A stretch of DNA of 64,000 bases from Pinus tabuliformis (lineage: Eukaryota > Streptophyta > Pinopsida > Pinales > Pinaceae): contig CM062804.1 in assembly GCA_031772625.1 (NCBI GenBank), forward strand, positions 278,646,598-278,710,597, in the 5' to 3' direction. Of this stretch, positions 33,271 to 44,628 are shown one piece after another (within the stretch, counting starts at the first letter, position 1; each line of letters opens with the position of its first letter). A program made the translations under genes and the position numbers. Below the pieces are notes generated by a model. It saw nothing but the letters and a program-made list of their open reading frames with translations. It was not told the origin of the DNA and ran no database searches.

Positions 33271-34440
33271 CCTTTGTGTTGAAGAGTGGCGTGCAAAACA
33301 CAAGTATGATAAAGATAAAAGAGAGTATGGAAAAATATTCAGAGCTGCAACAAAAGAAAGAACATAAGAAATGAAAGCAAGCATCAGACTTGTTGAATAC
33401 TTTAAGATACTAAAAAAAGAGAAGAAAGAAATTAAAGGTATTACTTTCAATCTTATCTTATGGAGGTTGATAAAAGAGTTCAATTGATAAAAGAAGTTCA
33501 ATTACCAGTAATTATAGTTGTAGAAAAAAATCAAATAATTAGAAAAGAATGTTTAATAAAAAGACAAAAATAGTGTTAAAAGTAAGAGAAAAAAAAATTG
33601 CATAGTATTTAAAGTTCAGAGCAAAAGAGAGAAAAATTATACCTCATAAAGCTATAGTCAACCTACACTAGCGTGTAAAATCAAAAAAAGTTTTCGAATT
33701 GTTTTAAGTCTTGTAATTCTAGCTAAAACTTAGACTAGCAAGTAGTTCCAGCTAGTTGTTGTCAAAATTGAAAATGTGTTGAAGTGTGTTAACTACTCCC
33801 AATAAAACAGTAATTTTTAATAATTTCAAAAAAAAAGTCTAAATTTAAAAATAATCAATTATACACGCATTTAAACTAAAATTAACATAACCATAATTAT
33901 CCTTCTAATCATCCTTCTCTAAAATTTTGCGTAACCTTTTACAAGGTTCTCCTTGAGGTTTTGTAGCGGTAATTTCTAGTAATTTCAAAAAAATCTAAAT
34001 TTAGAAATAATCAATTATACAAATATTCAAACTAAAATAAGCATAACCATAATTATCCGTCTAACATTCCTTCTCTAAAATTCTGCATAAGTTTTTTACA
34101 AGGTTCTCCTTGAGGTTTTGTTCTATATTTATTTTTGGATTGTCAAACCTTTTCAAGCAATGAGAATTCAGTTTAAAGAGACAACTTCTCTAAAATTCTG
34201 CATAACTTTTTTACAGAGTTCTCCTTGAGGTTTCGTGGTATATTTTTTTTGGATCGTCAAACGTTTCAAGCAATGAGAATTCAGTTTAAAGAGACAACTT
34301 TATTAAGTGTTATTGTTAATTATAACAGTCCATTTTTCTCCTTTATCTATCAATCTCCACTCTATAACCTAACTAAAAATTTAATGGTAAATGTAGCAAT
34401 ATTTAAAATTTAAATGGGTTAGAACATCGAAATGTAATTT
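33271..34440. repeat. Unit C flank between J' and JAZ-C
   Basis: This holds the unrecognised post-J' sequence (to about 33480) and the older flank. It has the empty site of copia-2 (AAGGTTCTCCTTGAGG, about 33942-33957). A 116-bp direct duplication of the flank (units containing TTCTGCATAA at 34081 and 34197) is present only here. No gene. Confidence 0.65.
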
Positions 34441-35239
34441 TCTACCAGTTTCAATCTAGTGTATGGCTACATTTTCTACCCCTTCCAATCTAGTGGGTGG
34501 CAGATCATGTTTGTTGGTGTCAAACCAATAGAATGAATGATTTTATTCTATTTCTTAAATCAAGCGGACAAAACCGGCTTGTTATATTTGCGGCGCTATA
34601 GTACGTACAATTTGCACGAGCTAAATCAACAAAGCGTTTATTTTTAGCATATTATGTGATACATAATTTCGATTTGCTGACTGTATAACATCTTCACTTT
34701 TGTTGAAGATCAAAAGATTTCAAACAAAACATTCAAACAGCCAGTATTTCAATGTTTAGGATAAAACATCACAAAGATGCGTAAGGATTTAATATATTTG
34801 TGGCCATGTAATTGGTACAGCGCGTGTTTGGACTTGTGGCTGTGTAAGAGGAACAGTTTGCACGAACTAAATCGAATTTCGACTCGTTGATGGTTAAAAC
34901 ATCTTACCTTAATCTGAGCATGGAAACCATGCGCTTTTCCACGATTTCAAACAAAACTTACTGTATCGATGCTAAAATTTTCAAACAAAACGTGCGATTT
35001 CAAAGTTTCTGTTCTAGAAATTTCCCAAGGATAGAAACCAACCACTTCGCATGCTGTAGCAGGAGCATAACGTTTTTATAACACATTCATTGCTTACCGC
35101 TTATGTAATTCTCTCTCGCTCGGCTGTTGCAAACGGCATCTCTTCATTCTCTCAATTCGACTGAAGCCACCAACAACAAAAACTATCAATAGTGTGGCAC
35201 AAAACCATCGAGCAAAGCAGACATCCCCTGCAGCTTCAG
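34441..35239 (+). promoter_or_regulatory. Upstream region of JAZ-C
   Basis: Closely matches 22080-22910 upstream of JAZ-A, including the TATA-like TTTTTATAACACATTC (about 35073-35088). The ancestral start ATGAAT is here ATCAAT (35185-35190), so translation cannot begin at the old position. Confidence 0.5.
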
Positions 35240-36643
35240 ATGGCAGAGACTGTCAAACGGGATAGCTGCCAACTGCCCAGTTTAGATATTTCTCTGTTAG
35301 CCCCGTGGGAGCCGGTGATGCCTTTCCCTTATCAGCAGAGAGGCCAACGCGTTTCATCAATACAGCATGACTACCCACCTCCATTGTCCTCAAATATTAA
35401 TGTTTTTAAGTATAACCTTTGTTCTTGCTGGCATTATTTCGACAGCTTTTCCAAAGTCTTTGAATCTATGTTTGAATGTTAACAATCTTTCTTTGCAATT
35501 TTTGCATTGCAGGTCTCCCACGGCGCGTGCCGAGAAGGCAGCTTATACACAGCTCACAATTTTCTACCCGGGGAAATTGCACGTTTACAATGTCTCAGCA
35601 GATAAGGTGTTCCATGATTCTATTGCTTTTTCATGAGACGGACATAATCTATCTATGGTACTTTAAATTTTGTTACATGGGCAAGGGCATATCAAATTTG
35701 TAAATGAGTTGTTTTTAGGCTGTTTTTTCAGATTTTTTATGTTGGAATTGGGTGTAAATATTTGGGTTGAAATCTTGATTCTTGTTATTTAAACTTGTTT
35801 TTTGACCGTATAAAATCTGTAGTCTCAAAAAACCCAAAACAATTAAATGTTTTACATATTTTTAAAAAGATAAAGAGTTATTAAGATATCATTGTGTTGT
35901 GAGAGGGCTGCAGGCTAAGGCTACAATGGCGTTCGCGAGCAGTAGTGGCTCCCCGGGTAGTGGCCGGACTCCCTCATCCTTTGCATCTACACCTTTAACG
36001 CCGCTCAACTCTGCGGCTCGTCAAATGGACTTAACTCCAATCACTCCCTCCCTATCGCCAGTGGCCATCCTCAGCCACACCCATTCGTCTCAGACGTTAA
36101 AAGCAGGTAAGAGGACGCTTGGCGAAGTAGTCATTATTGTCTAATGAGGCAGAGGAATTGTTTGGATGGTTAAAAAGTGGCCGGAATCTAGACAAAGAAA
36201 CATCAAAAAAATTGTAGAAATAGTGTTTGAATCGTATTTTTGATGGTGGAAATGGATTCAGCACCAAAAAAACATCTAAAACACTAAAAATTTTGAAGTT
36301 TAACGACTATAACTTGGATTTACAAAAATCCTTGCCAATTTTTCTTTAAATATAACTAAAATTTCTATAACTTTCTAGACCACTCCTCCCCTAGGCGAAT
36401 CTACTTTTGTTATGAGTGATTCATATACCCAAAACCATGTTAGATAGATAACGTCTAATTTCAACTGATGTCGCAGAGGCACTTCCACTGGCGCAAAAGA
36501 ATTCTATTCTGAGCTTCATTGGGAAGAGGAATGAAAGAATCCACCAAAAGAGCCCTTACGCGCGCCCTGCTCAAACTTCCTCGAAAATTTTAATTTCTTT
36601 AATGTGTTTCAGTGTACCAGTCTTTGGAACTTGCAATTTTTAA
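35240..36643 (+). CDS. JAZ/TIFY paralogue with displaced start (JAZ-C), possibly functional
   Basis: The predicted exons are 35240-35409, 35513-35606, 35914-36106 and 36477-36643. All borders are GT-AG and phases match JAZ-A, giving 207 aa. The original ATG is mutated to ATC and 35 nt of exon 1 are deleted, joining GGCAGAG to ACTGTC. An ATG just before the deletion (CAGATGGCAGAG) is thereby placed in the JAZ frame, so the protein could start MAETVKRD and lack about 33 N-terminal residues. TIFYPG is canonical (72-77). The Jas domain keeps KRNER..PY with degron core EALPLAQK. A small deletion after the Jas domain removes the stop used in JAZ-A and adds a short hydrophobic tail. Intron 3 is 370 nt and carries a MITE. 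It may equally be a pseudogene. Confidence 0.68.
36150..36410. mobile_element. Small TIR element (MITE family 1) in JAZ-C intron 3
   Basis: About 260 bp present between CTAAT and the conserved TATGAGTGATTCATATACC has no counterpart in JAZ-A intron 3 (114 nt). It is the inverted relative of 27311-27617: both contain TGGATTCAGCACCA in one orientation and AAGTTTAACGACTATAA-like text. Non-coding; edges approximate. Confidence 0.65.
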
Positions 36644-37865
36644 TCTTTTAAGCCAGCACGTGTTATGATGAACATTCTGCACAATCAACCAATGGATTTG
36701 TTTACATATATTGCTTTTATTGCAATTTATTTTCCCGTTTCAAAGTATTTAACCCACTACACTTCTTTGTTTGTGGGAAGTACAAAGTATTTAGTGTCTC
36801 GGTAAAGGCTAATCCACTCATTATTAACATTGCAGCGATTAAGTTTTCATTATATGTCTTTATTTTTAATGTTTTAATTTAATATTGAGATTAATTCTAT
36901 ATATTAGTTTTTAATGTTTATATTAGTTAGGGGTATTTCTAAATGTTATTTCTAAATGTTAGGGGTGAAAAGTTCAAAATTTTATGTTTTATTTTGGATT
37001 AATAAAGCAAATTTCTATATTCAGGTTTTCATGATTTTTAATGAATTAAGCAAAGTCTTTGAGTTGAAATCATATAAGAGTCTTTCGAATTAATAGGTGT
37101 AGTTCATCATCAGAGCATATGAAGAGGCATACCATGGAAAAGGCTTAAATAGAGAGCAATGCAGAGACATAAATTATAGGAGTTACCTAATAATATTTGT
37201 TTTTAATATATTAATAAATTAATTTAAATATTATTGCTCAAATATAGTCTTTACTTGAAATTATGTCTTTATGTTGCTCTCTATTTAAGCCTTTGTCATA
37301 GTGTGCCTCTCCATATGGTCCCAATAATGAACAACATTTGTTGATTCAAAAAACAACCCAAAAAAATTCTTATATAATTTCTACCAAAAAAACTTTGCTT
37401 AAAACAAATTTCTTTAATTTTTATTTATTTTTATAATTTTTTATCTTTTAAACCTACAATTTTAAACCTACAATTTAAACCTATGATTTATGCTCCACGA
37501 ACAAAATTTTCTATATTATTGATAAAGAAATTTAAAACTTTATTGCACATCTATAAATAAAAAACCAAATTTCCCTTACTTTCTTATTTTTAATATTGTC
37601 CTTATTTTTTTCTTTTAATCTTGTTTTCAGGGTACATAACTTGTTCCTAAAATAGAAACATATTTTTTTTTTTCTGATAATTCATCTTGTTTTATTTATA
37701 TGCATTATTTTTCTTTGGTATATTTTAAAATAATGTTTTTATTATTTAAAAATAAAAATGCATAAATAATTTGAAAATATTTTTCTCAGTATACATAATC
37801 TAAGACATTAAAAGTTTCAGTTTCAAAATTTAAATTTATGAGGTGCATTGCTGTGGGAAATTTTA
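36644..37865. repeat. JAZ-C 3' flank including a foldback element
   Basis: Counterpart of 25441-27004. The foldback hairpin stands at about 37084-37357 (arms with ATGAAGAGGCATACCATGG and GCCTCTCCATATGG). The 110-bp repeat is single copy here. No gene. Confidence 0.7.
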
Positions 37866-38060
37866 TGATAGTTTTTTCATCGCCATAGTGTTGAAGAGTC
37901 TTCGAAGAATATTCCTGAGCAATAATTCCGTTGACATGGATGGGAACGACAGTTAGGTGCTGCGCATCGCATAAAGCTCGGACTTCTGTTGAGAGGCTAA
38001 AGTCTACTACATCAAAAACAAACAAGCAAGGTATATGTCAGAGTATTAATGAAGACGCGG
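37866..38060. repeat. Single copy of the 152-bp module at the end of unit C
   Basis: Related to the units at 27005-27309. It is followed by AGAGTATTAATGAAGACG, which in unit A lies beyond the MITE at 27311, so this is the empty site of that MITE. Confidence 0.65.
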
Positions 38061-39585
38061 ACAAACCCTATTTTGTACCACCGCCGTTCAAGTGATATTG
38101 ATTTTATTTTTTAGTTGAAACTTAGGAGCATGTTAAATTTAGGGTCCTCCACATAAATGGAATCCCTCTCTAGTTAATTTGGAAAAATATATCATCTTGT
38201 AGAGGTTTTGGTGGTATATTTTGTTATATAAAAAAAATAACATTTCTTTTCACATTCGGCGTCATAAGATCCGTTTAATCAATACATTTTGATCGAAATT
38301 TCTGACTCTAACACCAATAAGATTTATTTCATAATTTGTTATTTTTCTCCTATCAACTCTACCTCTTATGATTAAAACAACCTCGATAAGCACTGCCACT
38401 TCAATACCTTAGAACATGATATCCATAGTCTAAGGAATGAAGGTAACATCCTTTTGCTTGGAGACTTCAATGCTAGAACCGCTACTAATCAAGCTACACT
38501 CCTAAGTAATAACTCTAACCCTAACCTCCCTATGTCTAGATGAGGACTGTGACTTAGCTAGTATATTCAAAAGAAATTTTGAAGAGATAACTAAGAACCT
38601 ATTTTTTACCAAGCTTATCAAGCAGGAGTGTTGTGGATTATGAAATATCGGATACCCACATTGTCAACCTTATTGTAAAACTTAACATCATAAATGATCA
38701 CAACTCTGATTTTAAGCATAGACCCATATCCGTAACTCTCAATCTTGGCATGCACACCAACTACATGCGAAAGAATTGTGAGAGTGAAAGGCACATACAT
38801 TTTGACAGAAGTAAAATGGATTTGTTCATAAAGAATTTGAAGAGGGGTTTAGGTTTCTTCACGTATAATGATAACATTGATCACATCTACCACAACTTTA
38901 CTACAACCCTTTCCATTACCATTAACAAATTCTGTACTGAGGTCTCCTATAAAAAGAGTAATAGATCTTCCAAACCTTGATATGATAATGATTGTAAAAT
39001 TTTCAGGAAAGTGATTAGAGATGCTCCTAATGAAACCGTAAAGATTGAAAAAACAACTGTGTACAAGTCTATTATGAAAAGGAAGAAAATGTCTTATATA
39101 AATAAGAGGCAAGAGCGACTTCTTCACATTTATAAGGTTGAGCCTAGAAAATTTTGGAGGAATATACTTGTTCGTCAAACTAAACAAAATAGTTCAATCC
39201 CCTTAAAAAACTTGGACATATATATCTTAAGAATCTTTATGACTCCCCATACACCATGGGAAACATCTTAAACACTCCTATAACGGAGCATATATTTTCT
39301 TTGGAAGACATGGAGTTTGGTATTAAGAAACTAGTTAATGGGAAAGTTCGAGGATGTCAAAGGCTACCAAACTGAAATTCTCAAAATGGGAAGGTCTATC
39401 CACATCCATCACATTCACAAAATTCTCAATTTGGTGATGAAAAACAACTTCCCTAAGCCTTGGACTTAAATCCATATTGTCGCTATCTTTAAAAGCTAGG
39501 ATAAAAACATCCCTTCTAACTATAACATCGTTATGATTAGCCACATTTTAGTCAAACTATATGGGCTCATTTTGGAAAAGAAGAT

Positions 39586-40044
39586 CACGGGGGCTTCACT
39601 GGCAGAGCAATACCATACCACGTGGGTTCATATTAGGGGATATATATTGAGGAAAAATTGACTTAATATATTGGGGGATATATATTGAGGAGAAATTGAC
39701 TTAATATATTGGGGGATATATATTGAGGAAAAATTGACTTAATATATTGGGGGATATATAGGGGGTAATAGGTTTTTATATTGAAAAGTATAAAAAGTGG
39801 AGTTCAAAGTTAATGAAAAAATATAAAGGGGTATAAAAAATGTTAATGAAAAAATGGATACCCACAATATCTAGTGAAAGTAGAGGTTATTTAAATTAGG
39901 GAGGTGTATTGGGTTCATATTACTATGGGGTTAAATAATGTGATTTTTAGAGTTATTTTCCAATATGTAGTCAGATTAGGGGTATTGTTTAATATGCCAT
40001 GAATGCACGCGATATGTTAGATGTTGATTGAGTGAATCCCCGTG
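39586..40044. mobile_element. 459-bp hAT-type MITE inserted in LINE copy D
   Basis: A perfect 8-bp target duplication AAGAAGAT (39578-39585, 40045-40052) flanks the insertion. LINE copies A, B and C run through this site (GGAAAAGAAGATTAGCC). The ends are inverted: CACGGGGGCTTCACT on the left and CACGGGGATTCACT read inward from the right. It has no coding capacity and contains a 38-bp tandem array (39636-39767). The 8-bp duplication and short TIR fit the hAT superfamily. Confidence 0.85.
39636..39767. repeat. Tandem array of 38-bp units inside the MITE
   Basis: Units beginning GGGGATATATATTGAGG start at 39636, 39674, 39712 and 39750 (the last is partial). The period is exact and the units nearly identical. 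Confidence 0.92.
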
Positions 40045-41070
40045 AAGAAGATTAGCCTCTGGATTGAAATTCGTGTGAAAAGAGCTAAATGGAAAGTTAT
40101 TTATGGGATACATCACCCAACTATTGATCATCTTGTTACTCTTAGGATCATTCCTAAGGAATGTCGCAATAGTAAAATTGTTCTCTTTTGTTGTTTTGTT
40201 CACTTTAGAAAAAAATTGGTACAATTCCTTAGGATAACCTATGGAAAAGACTTGAAGAGATAATGGTTCCTCTCGAGTTGAGGGTTGTTGTGACTAGGCT
40301 ATACAAGAATGTTGTTGCCAAGCCTAACACCAACGAGGGTTGGTCTGAAGAAATTAAATGAAATATCAAAGTTAAGCAAGGGTGTGCCTTAGAATCATTA
40401 CACTTTGTAGCCCCAAGATCACTCATATGATCATTACTCTTCTCCTTTATGCCGATGATATCATTCTTCTAGCTAGAAGCCATGATGATGTTAGCAAGCA
40501 TCTTAGAATCCTCCATGATTACTACTCCAATATGGGTATGACTATTGATACCGACAAGACTAAAGTCATGATAATTAAATCCAAAAAGATAAACTATGAT
40601 CATTTCATTTAAGATAATAATTGATTGGAGAAGATTTCTTCATAGAAATATTTAGCCATCGACACCCATCATCAGCTTAACTGAAACTATAGGATTGATA
40701 AAAGGATCATACGAGACTAGAAAGTTTACTATGAGCTTCAAAACCATTAAAAGTCGAAAGATATTTGGATTTAGAGTAAAATAAAGTTCTTATTTGATAC
40801 TCTCGTCATCCCTATTATTCTATATGGATGTGAGGTTTGGGGTTGTAGTATATCTAAAAAATCATGGAGGAAGATCAAGTTGATCCAAAAGTAATTTATA
40901 ACGTACAACATCAAGATTAAAGGAAATATTGCCTACTCTATCATCTTGATTGAAGCTGACCCTTTCCTGCATTAAAATAATGGTTATGTTTGGTTATCTT
41001 ATGTATAAAAACAAGGTCTACAACAAGGAAGCTAAAAGTTTCCCCAAAATTGCTTCTAGCTCTAGTTAAA

Positions 41071-42690
41071 ATTGTAATAACCCTGGGTTAAAAGTTCATG
41101 TAACAAAGGTTAATAAATGAAAATGAATAAGAATAAGGTCATGGGACATGTACTGTTGCAGGTAAAAACCCCGCTATACCCACAGTATGCATAGAGAATG
41201 CATAATATTATCTGTTGCAGGAATTTCTATGACCTGACTTGGTTAAACCTTCATAAGCTAAGGTTAAGGCCCCTCCATTTATGCCTTCGTGTGGAAACAT
41301 TTCATTAGAATTTCTATAGTCTAACCCTTCATCAATCTTTCTATCAAGACTTTATAACTCTACCCTTCATCTAAACTTTAATCAACCCTTAAGCCACACA
41401 TATATAACCAACCCCACTCTATAACTATGGTTATTAACGGACTTACCCATAAACATCCTATCGCGCTTTATTTTTATTATAATGTTTACATAATAGAAAT
41501 ATTCCACAACACACATAAACCATACCTTTTCACCTTTTCCTCGGTCTTCGCACATTACCCGATGCTTTCCTTTATCGCAATCACAATACTTCTCCACCAC
41601 TATAACATGCCTTCGGAACTCTTGACTTGCGATATGCGACTGCCTTCCCCATTGTTGATTTCATTCACCAGATCCACGTCTGTCGCAATATCGAATCAAA
41701 CCATCCTGTGACTTCATCGCCTCTCGCATGCGATATGCGATCATAACCAGACTTCAAATAAAATGAAACCGTGCCTATAACCTCTTCGGGTCCGCCTTTT
41801 CCAATTTCTTTATCGCTTTAATCTCCACCATCGATCTTACTCTCGATCCGACGACTGTGCTTCTTCCTGATCAACAGACTTGCCCGACACTTTATAACTG
41901 TTGATCAAGATCCACTTGATCTGACGGCCCACAATGATATCGGGTGGAACACTTACGTGACGTTTAACGTCCTTTCAGACCCAATGAGAATTATAAACAC
42001 TCAATCTATAGAAGTTCGGGCCCGCCCTTGTCGTTAAAGCTCGATCTCTTTATGACCCGATATCTGTTGGATGACTAGGCTTATAGATCCTAAGATCTAC
42101 GGCCCTTCAACTAGCACGCAATTTATCTAATCACTTAATCCCGCAGTTGACTATGATGTAAGCATTGACTTTGGCAGTCGAGGTCAAGATTTACTACAGG
42201 ACCTCAACTACGATCAAAGGAATTTTTTCTTTCCTACCCCCGCAACTCTTTACTTTGGTTTTTATGCCATTTCTTCAATAACTTTCTATGGACTCGACTT
42301 TCTTCAGGGTTCCTACCCTTCACTGTTCCGCCACAACTCTCTCCTTAATTTAACTCCACTCATGCCTTTATGCTCTTCCACCTTCACTGTAACACTAAAG
42401 GCTTCCTTCTGTACGTCTATGTGTACAAAGCCATAATACAAGCTCTATGGTTCTCTCTTCGAACCTCTTACTAACTAACAACTCTACCCAACACTTCTTT
42501 TGCTGGAATTGTTATCTCTATGACCACTCTACCCACAATCATAGCTGTGGAGTTGCCTCAACAACTTCTACCCAACCACAATTGTGGAGAAGTTGTTCTG
42601 TTACGCTTCTCTGTATTTCATCTCGGTTCTGCACCTGCAACATAAGTTTCGCAGAATCACTCTAGCCACACACAAACTAAATTCAGTTAC
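41071..42690. other. Unassigned sequence
   Basis: I recognise no gene, RNA or repeat shared with the rest of the window. Short frames are present on both strands without family resemblance. A 12-bp palindrome CCACAATTGTGG (42577-42588) lies in a longer imperfect inverted repeat (AACAACTTCT...AAGTTGTT, about 42561-42598). On the minus strand this would lie just beyond the putative LTR at 42690-43300. Confidence 0.5.
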
Positions 42691-43300
42691 ATAGTACACA
42701 TTGTATAAAATCTAAATCAAGTTGTTTATATTGATAAACGAGTATTTACACAAGAGTCTCTCTTTGTGGCCTGATTTTCTGATCAATGGCCTTTCTTCTC
42801 CTGCCCGTAGGCTTACAGTTTGACTGACTGACTCCTCTAACTATTCTAACTACTGAATAACTAAATTGCTCTCTCCTTTTAGGCTTACCTTTATACAAAA
42901 GGGTTTTGTTGAACTAATTCTAGTTCAGATCCTTAATTTGCTGAACTAACTCCTGAAATTCTTCTAAATCCACTTTTAACTCCTACTTATCCCTAAGAGT
43001 CCTCTCTAGTTCCTCGAATCATGAGACCTATAAGAGTTACAATTGATTTCCAACTCTCTCATCATCATTAATCACTCATGTTCTCCTACACTTGAGACCA
43101 TTTACAAATATCCTCACACTTATCTAATTAATTCCTACTTTAACCACTCAAAACATTAATAATTACATACATAGGAATCCAACTTCCTTGAAAACACAAG
43201 ACCCCCTATGTCTACTAAAATACAATGATAGTTTCGAGTCAATGCTCCTGCATTAGACTCCCAAAGTAGAAAACATTCATGATCTCCTGATCATGTGTCT
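42690..43300 (-). repeat. Putative LTR-like sequence of a minus-strand retroelement
   Basis: On the minus strand the stretch has a purine-rich ATAGGGGG near 43203-43211, a TATA-like TTGTATAAAGG near 42890-42900, and then a transcript-like tract ending in a GT-rich part. It follows decayed retroelement coding sequence, which is the expected order for a 3' LTR. No second copy is in the window, so the call rests on layout only. Confidence 0.3.
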
Positions 43301-43602
43301 TCATGTGTTGATAGGAAACCTCCAGGGTCCCAAACTTTAGTTTGTAGTTGTCTGAATGCTCTGCACCTTTGCTGTTGTTGTATGTCAGCTGTCTTCTGTT
43401 TCATCTTCCTCTCTTTGTCAATCTGTTTCAAGTTCTGATTGATTATTCTTCTTGTTGTTGTCAACCTCCACCATATGGACTGCTTCATCATTAACTGCCA
43501 TAACTCTTCAATCTCCATCTCTAGCATATCCTTGGGCTGGTCCATATTCTGCCATTTACTCCTACCTCTTTCTCTCTGCTTTAGGTTGTTGTCGATGTCC
43601 AC
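43291..43602 (-). pseudogene. Short basic/coiled-coil frame in the decayed minus-strand retroelement
   Basis: A 103-codon frame has Lys, Gln and Glu-rich text and a C-terminal WDPGGF. I cannot assign it to a family with confidence. Its place beside an LTR-like stretch suggests the 3' end of a retroelement polyprotein or an extra ORF. Weak evidence. Confidence 0.25.
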
Positions 43603-43929
43603 TAAATCTTCAAATGGCTATTTATTATCTTCTCTTTGAAGTTGTTAGATTCTCACTGCCACCATCTCATCCTCACCCTCTTTCATGATTATATCTTTAT
43701 GCATTGAATCCTAACTTTCCAGCATTCTATCCAGTAATATAACATCTCTATTCCATGGATTAAATACTTCCACACAATCTTCCTCTTTCATTTTTATTTG
43801 GCTGCTTATCTGTGCCAAATTTTCTCCAGCATCTGCAACTAAACCTGCACTCCCAAAACATTTATTAAAATAAAAAACATAAGGCCTTAGTGCCTCTTCT
43901 TCCTTTGGCAACACATCAGTATACTGCTC

Positions 43930-44628
43930 TTATTTCTCCTCCTTTATCGACACATTAGTATGTTGATTTGAATTCTCAAAAGAATTCATGAGACTCTCAA
44001 CTATTCTCTTGTCCACACCATCTGCTTCAATGGTTTCTTCCTGCTCTTGTCCACTGTAGTGAACTCCTTCCTCTGCAATGTCAATTTGCTGAACTTTCAT
44101 TACCATCTCCTTTTCCTTATGATTGTCATTCATGACAATTTCTTTGTCTTCCTTTTTCAGGAATCTGTCCTGAGTATTTATCCTCTGCTTTACCAACTCC
44201 CTTCTTTGAAAGCCTAATTTTCCATATAACTCAATAATTTCGATTATAGTAGAATTTGGAAATTTCACACAATTTTCCATACCTTCCTTTGCTATTGACG
44301 AATCACCGGATATATTTTCTCCCTTTGCTAAATATTTTGCATAGACTTCTTCTTTCTTAACATCTTTCAATAGATATCCTTTTTCTTCAATACATTTTCC
44401 CTTGTTGTCCCTCTGTAACCCTTCTTCCAGAGCTATACTTGTCTCATCATCTACATTAATATACTCTTGCATTTGTTCTTCATCAATAACATTAATCAAA
44501 TTCATTATATTATCTCTTTGAGACAATATTCCTTCATTCTTCATCAGAATAAGATCCTGATCTTCCATCTCTATGACATCTTTGAATGACTGTCCTCTCT
44601 CATCCATAGACTCTTCCTGTTGTATCAA
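43930..44628 (-). CDS. Unrecognised acidic protein, 232 codons, intact frame
   Basis: An uninterrupted minus-strand frame from MIQQEESMDERG encodes a strongly charged, Glu/Lys/Asp-rich polypeptide with no membrane segment, Cys motif or catalytic motif that I recognise. Related low-complexity frames occur on the same strand at 45477-45713. It lies within what looks like a decayed LTR retroelement (gag at 49918-50292 upstream on the same strand). An additional retroelement ORF or a chance open frame in purine-rich sequence are both possible. No function is proposed. Confidence 0.35.
   Translation of the reverse strand: MIQQEESMDERGQSFKDVIEMEDQDLILMKNEGILSQRDNIMNLINVIDEEQMQEYINVDDETSIALEEGLQRDNKGKCIEEKGYLLKDVKKEEVYAKYLAKGENISGDSSIAKEGMENCVKFPNSTIIEIIELYGKLGFQRRELVKQRINTQDRFLKKEDKEIVMNDNHKEKEMVMKVQQIDIAEEGVHYSGQEQEETIEADGVDKRIVESLMNSFENSNQHTNVSIKEEK

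Larger units (their letters stand above)
38070..41070 (+). pseudogene. Decayed LINE with endonuclease and reverse-transcriptase motifs, longest copy (D)
   Basis: Broken frames carry a recognisable LINE ORF2. The apurinic endonuclease motif LLGDFNART is at 38451-38480. The linker is at 38640-39190 (VYKSIMKRKKMSYINKR). The RT part resumes after an inserted MITE: TIDHLVTLRII near 40115-40150, RLYKNV and VKQGC near 40290-40390, then LLYADDIILLARS (TAT GCC GAT GAT at 40448-40459) and MGMTIDTDKTKVMI. A post-RT block YGCEVWGC is near 40825-40850. LINE proteins nick target DNA and copy their own RNA there. This one is dead, with many stops and indels. YADD, STxDH and VKQGC resemble RTE/L2/Jockey-like LINEs more than typical plant L1; the lineage is not settled. 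Confidence 0.8.

Noticed and set aside
39636-39767. CRISPR-like array
   Set aside because: The 38-bp units abut without spacers and lie in a plant MITE.
41071-42690. Ribosomal or tRNA gene in the GC-richer stretch near 41.7-42.2 kb
   Set aside because: No rRNA core sequence and no tRNA arms could be found by eye.
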